Shown here piece after piece: positions 49,854-58,931 of a stretch of 64,000 nt of DNA. Location of the stretch: positions 538,755 through 602,754 of the forward strand of contig NZ_JOIZ01000001.1 in NCBI RefSeq assembly GCF_000721605.1, read 5' to 3'. This stretch comes from Streptomyces sp. NRRL S-37 (lineage in GTDB: Bacteria; Actinomycetota; Actinomycetes; Streptomycetales; Streptomycetaceae). Made by a program: the position numbers and the translations under genes. The stretch's first letter is position 1. Every line of letters begins with the position of its first letter. The notes below the pieces were generated by a model. That model had not been told where the DNA came from, made no database searches, and worked only from the letters and a program-made list of their open reading frames with translations.

Positions 49854-50720
49854 ATGCGTCTGGCCCTGTTCAACAAGGGACGCCTCGGTCTCGTCGACGG
49901 CGACGACCTCGTCGACGTGACCGACCAGCTCGCCGGAGCCGACACCGCCGGCCCCGTCGGCGCGCTCCAGCGGTACATCGAGACGACCGCCGACGGGGAG
50001 ACGGCCCGGTTCAACCTCGCCGGCCGGCCCCGGATCCCGCTGGCCGAAGCGGCCCTGGAAGCACCGCTCCCCCGCCCCGGGAAGATCGTCGGCGCGCCGG
50101 TCAACTACCTCGACCACAAGGCCGAGATGAAGTACACCACCTCGGTCGCGGACCTCGGCGTCTTCCTCAAGGCGAACTCCTCCGTCATCGGCCCGGGCGA
50201 GGACATCCTCCTCCCCTACTCCGACAAGCGCACCGACCAGGAAGGCGAACTGGGCGTCGTCATCGGCCGCACCGCCTCGCACGTGAGCGCGGACGAAGCC
50301 CTGGACCACGTCTTCGGCTACACCTGCGTCCTGGACATCACCGTCCGCTCCGGCGAAGACCGCTCCACCCGCAAGTCCTTCGACACGTTTACCCCTCTCG
50401 GCCCCTGGATCGTGACCGCCGACGAGATCCCGGACCCGGACACCCTCGACCTGCGCTGCGACGTCGGTGGCACCACCCGGCAGCGCACCAACACCGCGGA
50501 CCTCATCTTCGGCGTCCGTGAACTGATCGCCTACACCTCCTCCGTCATGACCCTGCACCCGGGCGACGTGATCGCGACCGGCACCCCGGCCGGAGTGGGA
50601 CCGCTCAGCCACGGGGACCGTGTGGTCCTGGAGATCGAGAAGGTCGGCCGACTGGAGGTCGGCGTCGACGGCTCCGGTGCCACTCCCTACGACCAGCGAC
50701 CCGGCCGCCGCAGCCACTGA
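49854..50720 (+). CDS. Fumarylpyruvate/maleylpyruvate hydrolase, FAH family
   Basis: 288 residues. KIVGAPVNYLDHKAEM near 82, VFLKANSSVIGPGEDI, the acidic metal site in DQEGELGVVIGRTA near 130, and IATGTPAGVGPL near 240 define a NagK-like acylpyruvase. It would split the gentisate ring-cleavage product into pyruvate and fumarate or malate. AGGAGGCC before the ATG. Third FAH-fold gene of the window. Confidence 0.9.
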   Translation: MRLALFNKGRLGLVDGDDLVDVTDQLAGADTAGPVGALQRYIETTADGETARFNLAGRPRIPLAEAALEAPLPRPGKIVGAPVNYLDHKAEMKYTTSVADLGVFLKANSSVIGPGEDILLPYSDKRTDQEGELGVVIGRTASHVSADEALDHVFGYTCVLDITVRSGEDRSTRKSFDTFTPLGPWIVTADEIPDPDTLDLRCDVGGTTRQRTNTADLIFGVRELIAYTSSVMTLHPGDVIATGTPAGVGPLSHGDRVVLEIEKVGRLEVGVDGSGATPYDQRPGRRSH

Positions 50721-50819
50721 CCGCACGCTTACCGCCAGGTGGTGCCAGCACTCGTAGACTCCCCACACCGGCCATCTTCCCGGGCCGGCACCACCCCGGC
50801 GACAGACGGACGGAAGACT

Positions 50820-51269
50820 GTGGCGCACGCACTGGAACTGCACAACTACGTCGGACACCTGATCCGGCGCGCGGAACAGGTGCACACCGCCCTGTGGTAC
50901 CGGCACGTGTCCAGGGAGATCACCTCCCAGCAGTTCGCCGTCCTCAACGCCCTCAGCCGCGACCCCGGCATCGACCAGCGCACCCTCGCGCGCTTCACCT
51001 CACTGGACCGTTCGACGGTCAACCACATCGTCCGCCGACTGACCGACCAGCACTACGTCAGTCAGGTACGCGACGAGGAGGACCGCCGACGGACCCTGCT
51101 GAGCCTCACAGACGAGGGATCCGAACTGCTCGACTCCCTGATCGGCCCCGCCGAGGACATCAACGAACAGCTACTCGACGCACTGCCCGGCGACGAGCGG
51201 GAACTGGCCGTCGAGATTCTCCGCAAGATCGCATCGATGGACAACGAGTCACTCAGCGACGGTCCGTAA
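50820..51269 (+). CDS. MarR-family transcriptional regulator
   Basis: 149 residues from the GTG at 50820 (GGAAGAC upstream); 27 further codons in frame lie before it and read as noncoding. Winged helix: ITSQQFAVLNALSRDPGIDQRTLARFTS, LDRSTVNHIVRRLTD and the wing RDEEDRRRTLLSLTDEG. Sits between the gentisate genes and the IclR gene, so local control is likely. A 9-bp inverted repeat (GGTGGTGCC...GGCACCACC, 50738 and 50787) lies just upstream. Confidence 0.9.
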   Translation: MAHALELHNYVGHLIRRAEQVHTALWYRHVSREITSQQFAVLNALSRDPGIDQRTLARFTSLDRSTVNHIVRRLTDQHYVSQVRDEEDRRRTLLSLTDEGSELLDSLIGPAEDINEQLLDALPGDERELAVEILRKIASMDNESLSDGP

Positions 51270-51315
51270 GCCCGGTACGCAACGGGCCACCCCGGAGCGA
51301 GGAAGGACTCACGCC

Positions 51316-52131
51316 TTGACTCACCACGCCCTGCGCATCACACCCTCCTCGACGCCCCCGCACGGTTCCGGGTCTTCGTCCGCCACGGGGACGGGGTCGG
51401 TCATCGGCCGCGCCCTGCGCATCCTCGGTGCCTTCACCGCGCAGCGTCCCGACCTGACCCTGAGCGAGCTGGCCCGGCGATCAGGTCTGCCCGTCTCCAC
51501 CGTGCACCGCATGCTGGGCGACCTGCTCGTGTGGGGTGCTCTGGAACGCGACGCGCAAGGCCGCTACCGCATCGGGCTGCGGCTGTGGGAGGTCGCGTCC
51601 TTGGCTCCGCGCAGTCAAGGGCTGCGCGAGCGCGCACTGCCTTACCTGGAAGACCTCTCCTCCCTCGTCCGTGAGAACGTCCAGCTCGCAGTCCGTGACG
51701 CAAGCGAGGTGGTCTTCATCGAACGCATCGCCCCGAGCTGTGCCGTGCCCACGCTGACACGAGTGGGAGGACGGCTGGGCATCACTACGACAGCGGCGGG
51801 ACTGGTGCTGCTCGCTCACGCACCGGCAGCCGTTCAGGAGGAGGTTCTCGCGCGGACGATACCCCGGCACACCCCGTTCACGCTCACCGACAGCGGCCGG
51901 CTCAGGGCGGTCCTCGCCCAGGCACGCACGTGCGGCTACGCAGTCAGCGACCGGCAACTGTCCACCGACACCCTCTCCGTCGCCGCGCCCGTCACCACGG
52001 ACGACGGCGAGGTGACCGCAGCTGTCTCCGTGGTGGTCCGGCACGGGTCCACGTCCGTCGGAGCGCTCGCCGATCTGGTCCGCTCATGCGGCCGCGCCAT
52101 TTCGCGAGCTTTTGACACGCCCGACCTCTGA
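51316..52131 (+). CDS. IclR-family transcriptional regulator
   Basis: 271 residues. HTH LTLSELARRSGLPVSTVHRMLGDL at about 47-70, then an IclR effector domain with LRERALPYLEDLSSLVRENVQLAV, GGRLGITTTAAGLVLLA and SVAAPVTTDDGEVTAAVSVV. TTG start with GGAAGG 9 nt upstream; the first 30 residues are Ser/Gly/Pro-rich. IclR proteins commonly control gentisate, protocatechuate and AAHS transporter genes, and this one lies between them. Confidence 0.9.
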   Translation: MTHHALRITPSSTPPHGSGSSSATGTGSVIGRALRILGAFTAQRPDLTLSELARRSGLPVSTVHRMLGDLLVWGALERDAQGRYRIGLRLWEVASLAPRSQGLRERALPYLEDLSSLVRENVQLAVRDASEVVFIERIAPSCAVPTLTRVGGRLGITTTAAGLVLLAHAPAAVQEEVLARTIPRHTPFTLTDSGRLRAVLAQARTCGYAVSDRQLSTDTLSVAAPVTTDDGEVTAAVSVVVRHGSTSVGALADLVRSCGRAISRAFDTPDL

Positions 52132-52153
52132 AGGACAGCGGCCCGCAACACTT

Positions 52154-52174
52154 GTTTCCCGGCATCCGGGAAAC
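52154..52174. promoter_or_regulatory. Palindrome before the AAHS transporter gene
   Basis: GTTTCCCGG-CAT-CCGGGAAAC, perfect 9-bp arms, 23 bp after the iclR stop and about 165 bp before the transporter. Either an IclR operator or a short hairpin terminator; there is no T-run. Confidence 0.45.
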
Positions 52175-52339
52175 CACCTGGCCGCGCGAGACCGCCGCTC
52201 GCACCATGACTGCTCCCACTGCCGAACCCGAGGCTGCCACCCACGGCGCCGACGAGCCCGTTCGGCCATCCCGCAGTCGACAACGGAGTGCTGCCATGGA
52301 GAAGTGTCCCCACCGCCCCACCGCACCACAGGCCGTCCG

Positions 52340-53692
52340 GTGACCGCCCGCCTCACGCAGGCCCTGGACGACGGGCCCATGAGCCGTTTCCAGTGGGGTG
52401 TGATCGCCATCTGCGTGCTGCTCAACACCCTTGACGGATTCGACGTGCTGGTCATGTCCTTCACCGGGAAGACGATTGCCGGCGAGTGGCACCTCGACTC
52501 CGGTACCCTCGGGCTGCTGCTGAGCAGCGGGCTGGCGGGCATGGCATTGGGCGCCCTGCTCATCGCTCCCCAGGCCGACCGGATCGGTCGGCGGCCAGTC
52601 ATCCTGGCCGGCCTGGCCCTCGCGGCCGCGGGCATGCTGCTGTCCTCGGTCAGTCAGAACTGGCAGCAGCTGGGGGCGCTGCGCCTGCTCACCGGTGTCG
52701 GAATTGGCGCCGTTCTCGCCTGCAGCAACGTCATCGCCGGTGAGTTCGCCTCCCGCCGCTGGCGCGGTCTGGCCGTCAGCCTCAACTCCACCGGGTACGC
52801 CGTGGGCGCGACGATCGGCGGCGTCTCTTCGGTCGCCCTCATCGACCGCTACGGGTGGCGCTCGGTGTTCCTGGCCGGAGGACTCGCCACCCTGGCCGTC
52901 ATTCCTCTCGCCTTCCGTCTTCTGCCGGAATCGCTCGACTTCCTCCTCAACAGGAGACCCGCCAATGCCCTGAGCCGTGTCAACGAGCTGGCCCGCCGCA
53001 TGGGGCAGCCAGACCTGTCCACGCTCCCGGACAAGGACCCGACGACGCTCACCTCCGCAGGCGGGTTCCGCCGCCTTCTGGCGCCGGATCTCCGACGCCC
53101 CACCCTGGTGCTGTGGGGTGCCTTCTTCCTCGTCATGGCCGCCTTCTACTTCGTCACAAGCTGGACGCCAACCCTGCTCGTTCAGGCCGGCATGTCCGCG
53201 ACACAGAGCCTGACCGGCGGAACGCTGCTCAACCTGGGCGGCGTCTTCGGCACCGCGCTCCTGGGCGCACTGGCCGCGCGGTACGCGCTCGGCAGCGTCC
53301 TGCGTACCTACCTCTTCGTGTCGGCAGCACTCGTCGTGGCCTTCGCGTCGTCCACCGACACACTCGTCCTGGCCTTCTGCATCGGCGCCGCCATCGGAGT
53401 CGCGGTCAACGGCTGCATCGCCGGCCTCTACGCCTTGACGCCGAGCGTCTACCCGGCACCGCTGCGGGCGACAGGTGTGGGAGCGGCGATCAGTGTCGGC
53501 CGCGTGGGTGCCATCATCGCACCCACCACGGCGGGCTGGCTGCTGGACGCGGGCTGGACACCGCTGGCCTTGTACGTCACGACGGGTGCGGTGTTCTGCG
53601 CGGCCGGCTTGCTCCTTCTGGCCACGCGAAGGAAACAGCCGACAGTGAAGCCGGCGCGTGACACCAGGCCAACACCGTCGTCTGCTTACTGA
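52340..53692 (+). CDS. AAHS-family aromatic acid:H+ symporter (MFS)
   Basis: About 450 residues, 12 hydrophobic segments. DDGPMSRFQWGVIAICVLLNTLDGFDVLV at the N-terminus, with the LDGFDVLV aromatic-acid motif, and PQADRIGRRPVILAG in loop 2-3 mark the BenK/PcaK group. It likely imports 3-hydroxybenzoate or gentisate. GTG at 52340 chosen to match family length; an ATG at 52379 is the alternative. The last codon (TAC) and the stop are supplied by an IS630 that inserted in the original TAA stop, so the protein gains one residue and remains functional. Confidence 0.92.
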   Translation: MTARLTQALDDGPMSRFQWGVIAICVLLNTLDGFDVLVMSFTGKTIAGEWHLDSGTLGLLLSSGLAGMALGALLIAPQADRIGRRPVILAGLALAAAGMLLSSVSQNWQQLGALRLLTGVGIGAVLACSNVIAGEFASRRWRGLAVSLNSTGYAVGATIGGVSSVALIDRYGWRSVFLAGGLATLAVIPLAFRLLPESLDFLLNRRPANALSRVNELARRMGQPDLSTLPDKDPTTLTSAGGFRRLLAPDLRRPTLVLWGAFFLVMAAFYFVTSWTPTLLVQAGMSATQSLTGGTLLNLGGVFGTALLGALAARYALGSVLRTYLFVSAALVVAFASSTDTLVLAFCIGAAIGVAVNGCIAGLYALTPSVYPAPLRATGVGAAISVGRVGAIIAPTTAGWLLDAGWTPLALYVTTGAVFCAAGLLLLATRRKQPTVKPARDTRPTPSSAY

Positions 53693-54832
53693 GGTTTTCG
53701 GGTTGTCGTCGGGTAGTGACGGTTCATGATCCCCGCGGTATGCCGATGAGGTGAGGTATCCAGAGGGTGGGGGCTTGACCGCTGAGCGGCGGGCATTTCG
53801 TGAGGGGATCCGGCTTCAGGCCGGCGAGAGGTTCGCGGCGGGCGAGAAGACGGCCGCGATCGCGAAGGATCTCCGGGTGAGTGTGCGGTCGGTGGAGCGC
53901 TGGCGTCGTGCCTGGCGCGAGGGCGGCATGGAGGCCCTGCGCTCGGCGGGTCCGGCGAACTCCCCGACCGTCACAGACGCTCAGTTCGCCGTGCTCGAGG
54001 AAGAACTCGGCAAGGGGCCGGCCGCACACGGCTTCGAAGACGAACGCTGGACCCTGACGCGGGTGCAGGCGGTGATCCGCCGGCGTCTGCGGGTGAGCCT
54101 GTCGGTGGCGACGGTGTGGCGGTTGCTGAAACGGCACGGCTGGTCCTGGCAGGCACCCGCCCGCAGAGCACTCGAACGCGACGAGCGTGCGGTGGAGCTG
54201 TGGAAGAGGGAGGTGTGGCCGCAGGTAAAAGACTCGCGGCGGCGTCTGGTGCCTGGATCGTCTTCGAGGACGAGGCCGGCTTCTCGATGACTCCGCCCCG
54301 TGCCCACACCTGGGGCCGACGCGGACATACCCCTGTCATCCGCGTCCGCGGCAGGTCCCGCCGCCGGACTTCCATCGCCGCACTGTGCTGCTACAAGCCC
54401 GGCGAGAAGAGCCGCCTCATCCACCGGCCCCGCGCTCACCTCCGCCTCAAGGGTGCACGCAAAAGCCTCTCCTGGCAGGACTACCGCGACCTCCTGGTCC
54501 GCGCACACATCCAGCTCGAAGGTCCGATCGTGGTGGTCTGGGACAATCTCAACACCCACCTGGCCACCGGGCTGAAGCAGTACGAGGCCGACCACGGCTG
54601 GCTCACCACCATCCGCCTCCCGCCCTACGCACCTGACCTCAATCCCGTCGAGGCCGTCTGGTCGCTGGTACGCAGGGCGATGGCCAACACCGCCTTCGAC
54701 ACATCCGAGGACCTCGACCGCACCCTTCGCCGCGAGTTACGCAGTATCCAGCTCCGCCCCCACCTGGTCGACGGCTGCCTCGCCGCCACAGGTCTGGCTA
54801 TCACCCCACCGACCCCGCCGTGAAAGCCTCAG
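53689..54832 (+). mobile_element. IS630-family insertion sequence (copy 1)
   Basis: About 1.14 kb with near-perfect terminal inverted repeats CTGAGGTTTTC (left) and GAAAGCCTCAG (right), flanked by TA at 53687-53688 and 54833-54834, the target duplication typical of IS630/Tc1. The transposase is encoded by two overlapping frames. Looks intact and recent. It interrupts the stop codon of the AAHS gene. Confidence 0.9.
53751..54823 (+). CDS. IS630 transposase, two frames joined by probable -1 frameshift
   Basis: The first frame (GTG 53751 to 54290) has the HTH part: IAKDLRVSVRSVERWRRAW and TRVQAVIRRRLRVSLSVATV. The second frame, -1 relative, carries the DDE core: IVFEDEAGFSMTPPR, VVVWDNLNTHLATG and PPYAPDLNPVEAVWSL. 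At the junction, GTAAAAG (54225-54231) contains A-AAA-G, a plausible -1 slippage site as in other IS elements. The fused product would be about 357 residues, normal for the family. All three catalytic acids (Asp in FEDE, Asp in VWDN, Glu in NPVE) are present. Confidence 0.85.
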
Positions 54833-54837
54833 TAAGC

Positions 54838-55446
54838 TGCCCGACCGCCCGCCTCGCAACAAGACGGGCCCCAAGCAGCCGTGGCTTCGCCACGGGCCGG
54901 GATCGCCAGTTCAGCTGCCATGGCCAGCTAGTCGATCCTGTCTCCCGCACTCACTCAACCCGGTCGCACTCGGAGGGGCACGCACCCTCACACGGACGGA
55001 CGAGCGCGTGCGATCGCAAATCAGGCACCCGGGAAAGTCACGTCCATACGGACTGCACGGGCCGCCGACCGCATCGTGTGCGCCAGCGCGTTCGATCTCA
55101 CAGGGAAGCCGCACCGGAGTGCTCCGATGCGGCTTCGCCGTCTCACGATCCGCGCAGAGATCCCGTCAAGACGGACCTCGGTGGGGCCTCGCCGTATCAC
55201 CCTCGTGTCACACCGCAATCACCAACTGGGCAGACCGTCTCGGACCAAGAGGCTCTGACCTGCAATTTCATGCCCGCAGTGGACTGCCGTAGACGCCCCT
55301 GGACGGTCTCTACAACCTGTGCCATGTGGTACCGAGGGACGGACCCAGGATCAGGACTGGTAGGTGTTCTGGCCCGTCAAAGCGGTATTGCAGCGTCTCG
55401 GTCTTGCCTTCGGTCACGGGTTCACACCTTCATCTGTCACGATCTG
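54838..55446. other. Gene-free stretch with second copy of the hairpin element
   Basis: No supportable gene. About 55045-55140 aligns with 21405-21500 (shared TCGATCTC, GAAGCC, CACCGG blocks and a hairpin at the same place). At the right end ATCTGTCAC occurs twice in tandem (from about 55433), just outside the integrase fragment. Confidence 0.5.
55105..55136. terminator. Hairpin of the second element copy
   Basis: GAAGCCGCACCGGAG and CTCCGATGCGGCTTC pair over 15 bp with one mismatch and a tight loop. Same place in the element as the hairpin at 21462-21500, but with compensating differences in the stem. Confidence 0.7.
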
Positions 55447-55931
55447 TCACACGCCCCCTGCGAGACCTCCCCATGCCTCCGCCGCTGGAAGCAGGTCCGC
55501 CACGTCCGGCTTCACGTACCACTTCTTCGTCGTCTTCACGTTGGTGTGCCCGGCCCACATGGCGAGCAGGTGATCCGGCACCCCGTCGTTGGCGAGGTAC
55601 GTGAGGCAAGACGCCCGAGCATCGTACAGACGGACCCTGCGCAGGCCGTTTGCGTCCATTATTTTGCAGGCCCGCGTTCGGAGCTGCCGACCGTTCAACG
55701 CGCCCCCGAGTTCGTCCACGAGCACATACCCGCCGCCCTCGTACCCCTCGCCCGCCGCCAGGCGTTCCACTGCCTGCGTGGCGCGGAAGGTCTTCAGCGC
55801 CTCCCGTACGAGGCTCGGGAGCGGCAACACACGCTCCCCCGCCATGCTCTTCGTGTCCTTCTCCACCACCGTGCGGTTGCCCATCATGGTCCGGGTGTTG
55901 GCGATGCTGAGCGTAGCCGCGTCCAGGTCTA
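55447..55931 (-). pseudogene. Tyrosine site-specific recombinase, C-terminal fragment
   Basis: Catalytic end of a phage/ICE-type integrase. IDLDAATLSIANTRTMMG, RVLPLPSLVREALKTF, the box RLYDARASCLTYLANDGVPD, the WAGHTNVKTTKKWY tail with the nucleophile Tyr. The N-terminal half is missing: an IS630 sits at 55932, and the DNA beyond the IS reaches an in-frame stop within a few codons, so the gene was already truncated or lost sequence afterwards. It is of the kind found in Streptomyces integrative plasmids (pSAM2-like). Confidence 0.85.
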
Positions 55932-57037
55932 TTGATACGAAACGGTTTGGGTTCCGGGTCGTTGGGTGGGTGTGAGCGATCTGGTGGGGGACGCGCGGCA
56001 TCTGTCGCCGTCGGCGCAGGAGGCCTTGCGGCTGCGTGCGGTGGCCGCGCTGGTGGCGGGGCGGGACCGTGAGGACGTGGCGGCGGTGTTCGGGGTGTCG
56101 TTGAAGGCGGTGGACGGGTGGTGGGTGAAGTGGCTGGCCGGCGGCCGGGAGGCGCTGGTGATGCGGCCGCGGGGCAAGCCGGTGGGGGTGCATCAGGTGC
56201 TCGGGGAGGCCGAGCAGGGTGCGGTGCGGCAGGCGGTTCTCGATCACCGGCCCTGTGACGTGGGGCTTTCCGGTCAGCTGTGGACGCGGCGGCTGGTGGG
56301 CGAGCTGATCGTGAAGCTGTACCGGGTGCGGCTGACCGAACCAGGAGTCGGCACGTACCTGAAGCGGTGGGGGCTGTCCTTCCAGCGCCCGGACAAGCGG
56401 GCCGTCGAGCAGGACCCCGAGGCCGTGGCGCGCCGGCATCAGGAGACCTGGCCGAAGATCCGCGCGAAGGCGAAGGAGGACGGCGGCGAGATCCTCCTTC
56501 GCCGACCAGGCCGGTATCCGGTCCGACCAGGTCACCGGCCGTACCTGGGGTGAGAAGGGGAGGACTCCCGTCGTGCGGCGGAGCGGGAACCGGTTCTCGG
56601 TGAACGCCATGTCGGCGATCAGCACCAAGGGCCGGATGCACTTCATGGTCTTCACCGAGAGCTTCACCGCCGAGGTGATGTGCCGCTTCCTGGACCGGCT
56701 CGCCGGCCACTTCGAGACCAAGGTCCATCTCGTGGTCGACGGGCACTCCGCCCACCGTTCCAAGAAGGTCCGCGACTGGCTCACCGCCCACCCCGACGAT
56801 GTCGAGCTGCATTTCCTGCCGCCGTACTCGCCCGAGCTGAACCTCGACGAACTGGTCAACGCGGACCTCAAGCACAGCCTGCCCAGACAGCACCGGGCCC
56901 GGAACCAGGCCGAACTCGCCGCCGAGACCCGCCGCTTCTTCCGCAGACGCCAGCGACAGCCCCACATCGTCCGCGGCTACTTCGGCGGCCACACGTCCGT
57001 TACGTCCTGGACGAGAACCCCATGAGTTTCTGATCAA
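55932..57037 (+). mobile_element. IS630-family insertion sequence (copy 2)
   Basis: About 1.1 kb. Ends TTGATACGAAACGG and (right, complement) TTGATCAGAAACTC are imperfect inverted repeats, flanked by TA at 55930-55931 and 57038-57039. Distinct from copy 1 in ends and protein. Its transposase is frameshifted. Confidence 0.85.
55966..57025 (+). pseudogene. IS630 transposase broken by a 1-nt insertion
   Basis: First frame (GTG 55966 or 55972): HTH part with REDVAAVFGVSLKAVDGWWVKW and an RRLVGELIVKLYRVRLTEPG block. At about 56490 the sense leaves this frame: ATCCTCCTTCGCC would read ILFADQAGIRSDQ if one base were removed. The rest (from 56573 in another frame) has VHLVVDGHSAHRSKKV and FLPPYSPELNLDELV, the second and third DDE acids. 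The first catalytic Asp (FADQ) lies right at the break, so transposition needs a frameshift or is lost. Confidence 0.8.
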
Positions 57038-57332
57038 TAGCACGCCCACACGTCACTGCAGGGGTGACTTCTGCGGAGGCAGAGGTTTGGCAAACTCGCG
57101 CAGCAGCGGTGGCACCAGAGCGAGCGCCCGTGCCCGTGGCTCCAGCAGCACATGGAACAGGAGCGGCCCCCCTCGGCCGCGACAGGACGGCGACGCACCC
57201 GGCTCACAAGGCCGGGCGCGTCGCCGTGTCCAAACCCTGCGACCGGGCGCGCCATGCAGTCAACGCGCCGTCAGGCGGGTACGGGATCAGCCGGGCGGCG
57301 CGCTACACGTTCTGTGTGTCTCGCGGGTGGTG

Positions 57333-57458
57333 CTACTTGTTGCGGACCTTACTCACCAGGAACGCCACCCCGACGATGACCACCAGGGCAATAGCGATGA
57401 TCCAGAAGGGCGGAGTGCCCTCCCCTGCGTCCTTGGCCAGGAACTGGCCGTATGACAT
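57333..57458 (-). CDS. Small membrane protein (41 residues) behind the Rhs tail
   Basis: ATG at 57458 with GGGAGGAC 3 nt upstream, stop TAG at 57333. The product begins MSYGQFLAKDAGEGTPPFW, then one hydrophobic helix IIAIALVVIVGVAFLV, then SKVRNK. It lies 36 bp after the Rhs stop on the same strand. Its start signal is strong and coding is uninterrupted. In Rhs loci a small gene behind the tail is often the immunity partner; that is inference. The 57040-57332 gap to its left holds no gene I can support. Confidence 0.65.
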   Translation of the reverse strand: MSYGQFLAKDAGEGTPPFWIIAIALVVIVGVAFLVSKVRNK

Positions 57459-57494
57459 CAGTCCTCCCATCCGTTCATCAGCCTTTGTCGGTTT

Positions 57495-58765
57495 CTAATT
57501 CAGAACGTTGGTTGCAGCCTTCTCTCCCAGTTCGCCGGCGCCGTATCCGATGCCGAAGCAGGCAGCGCCAACAGCCGACCCGTCTACGCCCGCGGTGGGG
57601 GCGCTGACGGCGACGGCGACCGCGCCACACGCGGTCTCGGCGGCGGCCCCTGCCGCCAGGCCGATGCCCGTGGCCAAGGCGTCCTTGTAGTTGCCCTCGT
57701 CCAGGTCCTTGGCGATGGAGCCGATGTCGTACATGTCGAAGCCCTTGCCGACCACGTCGAAGAAGGCAAGCCCGGTCGGGTCGATGCGGTTGACGGGGTC
57801 GCCTTCGGCGTAGAGGTAGGGGTTCTTCTCCTGGCCCGAGGGGTCGGGCTGGGTGAAGCGGCCGATGCTGGCGTCGTAGTACCGGGCCTGGAAGTGGTGG
57901 AGGCCGGTGGGGTCCTGGCAGCCGCCGGCGAAGCGGTAGGGCTGGGCGACCGGTTCCGAGGACTGGGACAGGATGCGCACCCCGCGCGGGCTGTAGGCGT
58001 AGGTGTTGACCTTGTTGCCGTCACCGTCCGCCAGGGCGACCACGCTGCCGATGGCGTCCGTGAGGTAGTAGTACGTCTTGCCTCCGGTTGCCTCCGGTCG
58101 TCATGGAGTTCAAGGTGCCCCCGGGTTCGCGGTTGAAGCCCATGTCCACACCGGCGGTTGTCTTCGCCGACAGACCCAGCGGGCCGTTGTGGAAGTAGGT
58201 GTCGCCGAGCTTGATGCGTTCGCTCTGGTCGGTCGAGCCGTACTGACCCGCGTACGTCTTCGCGGCGACCGTGATCGACGCCATCTGGGAGTGGTCGGTC
58301 CACTTCTCACCGGTTCGGGCGTAGTCGTCCGTAGAAGCGCCGACCGTCTCGTTGCCGATGGCGTCGTAGGACCAAGGGCCGCTGGTGGTGGACTTGGCGG
58401 TGAGCTGCTGGGCGTCGTTGTAGGTGTAGGTGGTGCCGCGGGGGCAGCCCTGGTCGGTTCCTTGCGAGGTGAGGTTGCCGGCCAGGTCGTAGCAGTACTG
58501 CCAGGAGTCCGTGATCGCTCCGGACTTCTCCTCCTTGGCGTAGGAGAAGCGGCCCGCTCCGTCGTAGGAGTACGTGCGCTTGGTGTTGCGGACGTTGTCC
58601 GTCAGGGTGCGGATCTTGGAACCGTCGGTAGCGGCGTTGGTGCCGTAGCCGTACGTGTAGGCCAGGTCGACCAGGGTGCCTTGCGGGGAGGTCGCCTTGA
58701 TGATCTCGGGGCGGCTGGAGTTGTCGCCCGCACGACGGACGTAATGGTCCGACGCTGAACTCCGG
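57495..58765 (-). pseudogene. Rhs-repeat protein, 3' part, frameshifted
   Basis: YD repeats (TYSYDGAGRFSYAKEEKSG, YCYDLAGNLTSQG, TYTYNDAQQLTAKS) lead to the Rhs core GLHHFQARYYDASIGRFTQPDP and YLYAEGDPVNRIDPTG, followed by a 95-residue variable tail with Gly/Ala-rich hydrophobic segments. At 58078-58097 the 10-mer TTGCCTCCGG is tandemly duplicated, which breaks the frame between MTTGG and KTYYYLTDAIGS. The 5' end is also lost near 58765, where sense stops. The tail frame from the duplication to 57495 is intact. Confidence 0.8.
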
Positions 58766-58931
58766 CACGCCTAGCCGGTCACCTCTACTCCAACTCCGCG
58801 AGCACCCGTCGTACCCGGTGGGTCGTGCGCCACCAGCGCACCTGCGGAGTTGGCCGCGACGTCGTTCTGCGGCCCCACCCGGGCGGCTGGGGCGGAAGCA
58901 GGGCTGGTCGGGCCGTATCGTTCCGCAGCTC

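Noticed and set aside
50738-50795. GGTGGTGCC...GGCACCACC as a terminator before marR
   Set aside because: The loop would be 40 nt and the arms only 9 bp; mentioned with the marR gene but not called.
57034-57255. Minus-strand ORF beside IS630 copy 2 as the integrase N-terminus
   Set aside because: Its Cys/Arg-rich translation has no integrase motif, and it does not join the frame of the C-terminal fragment.
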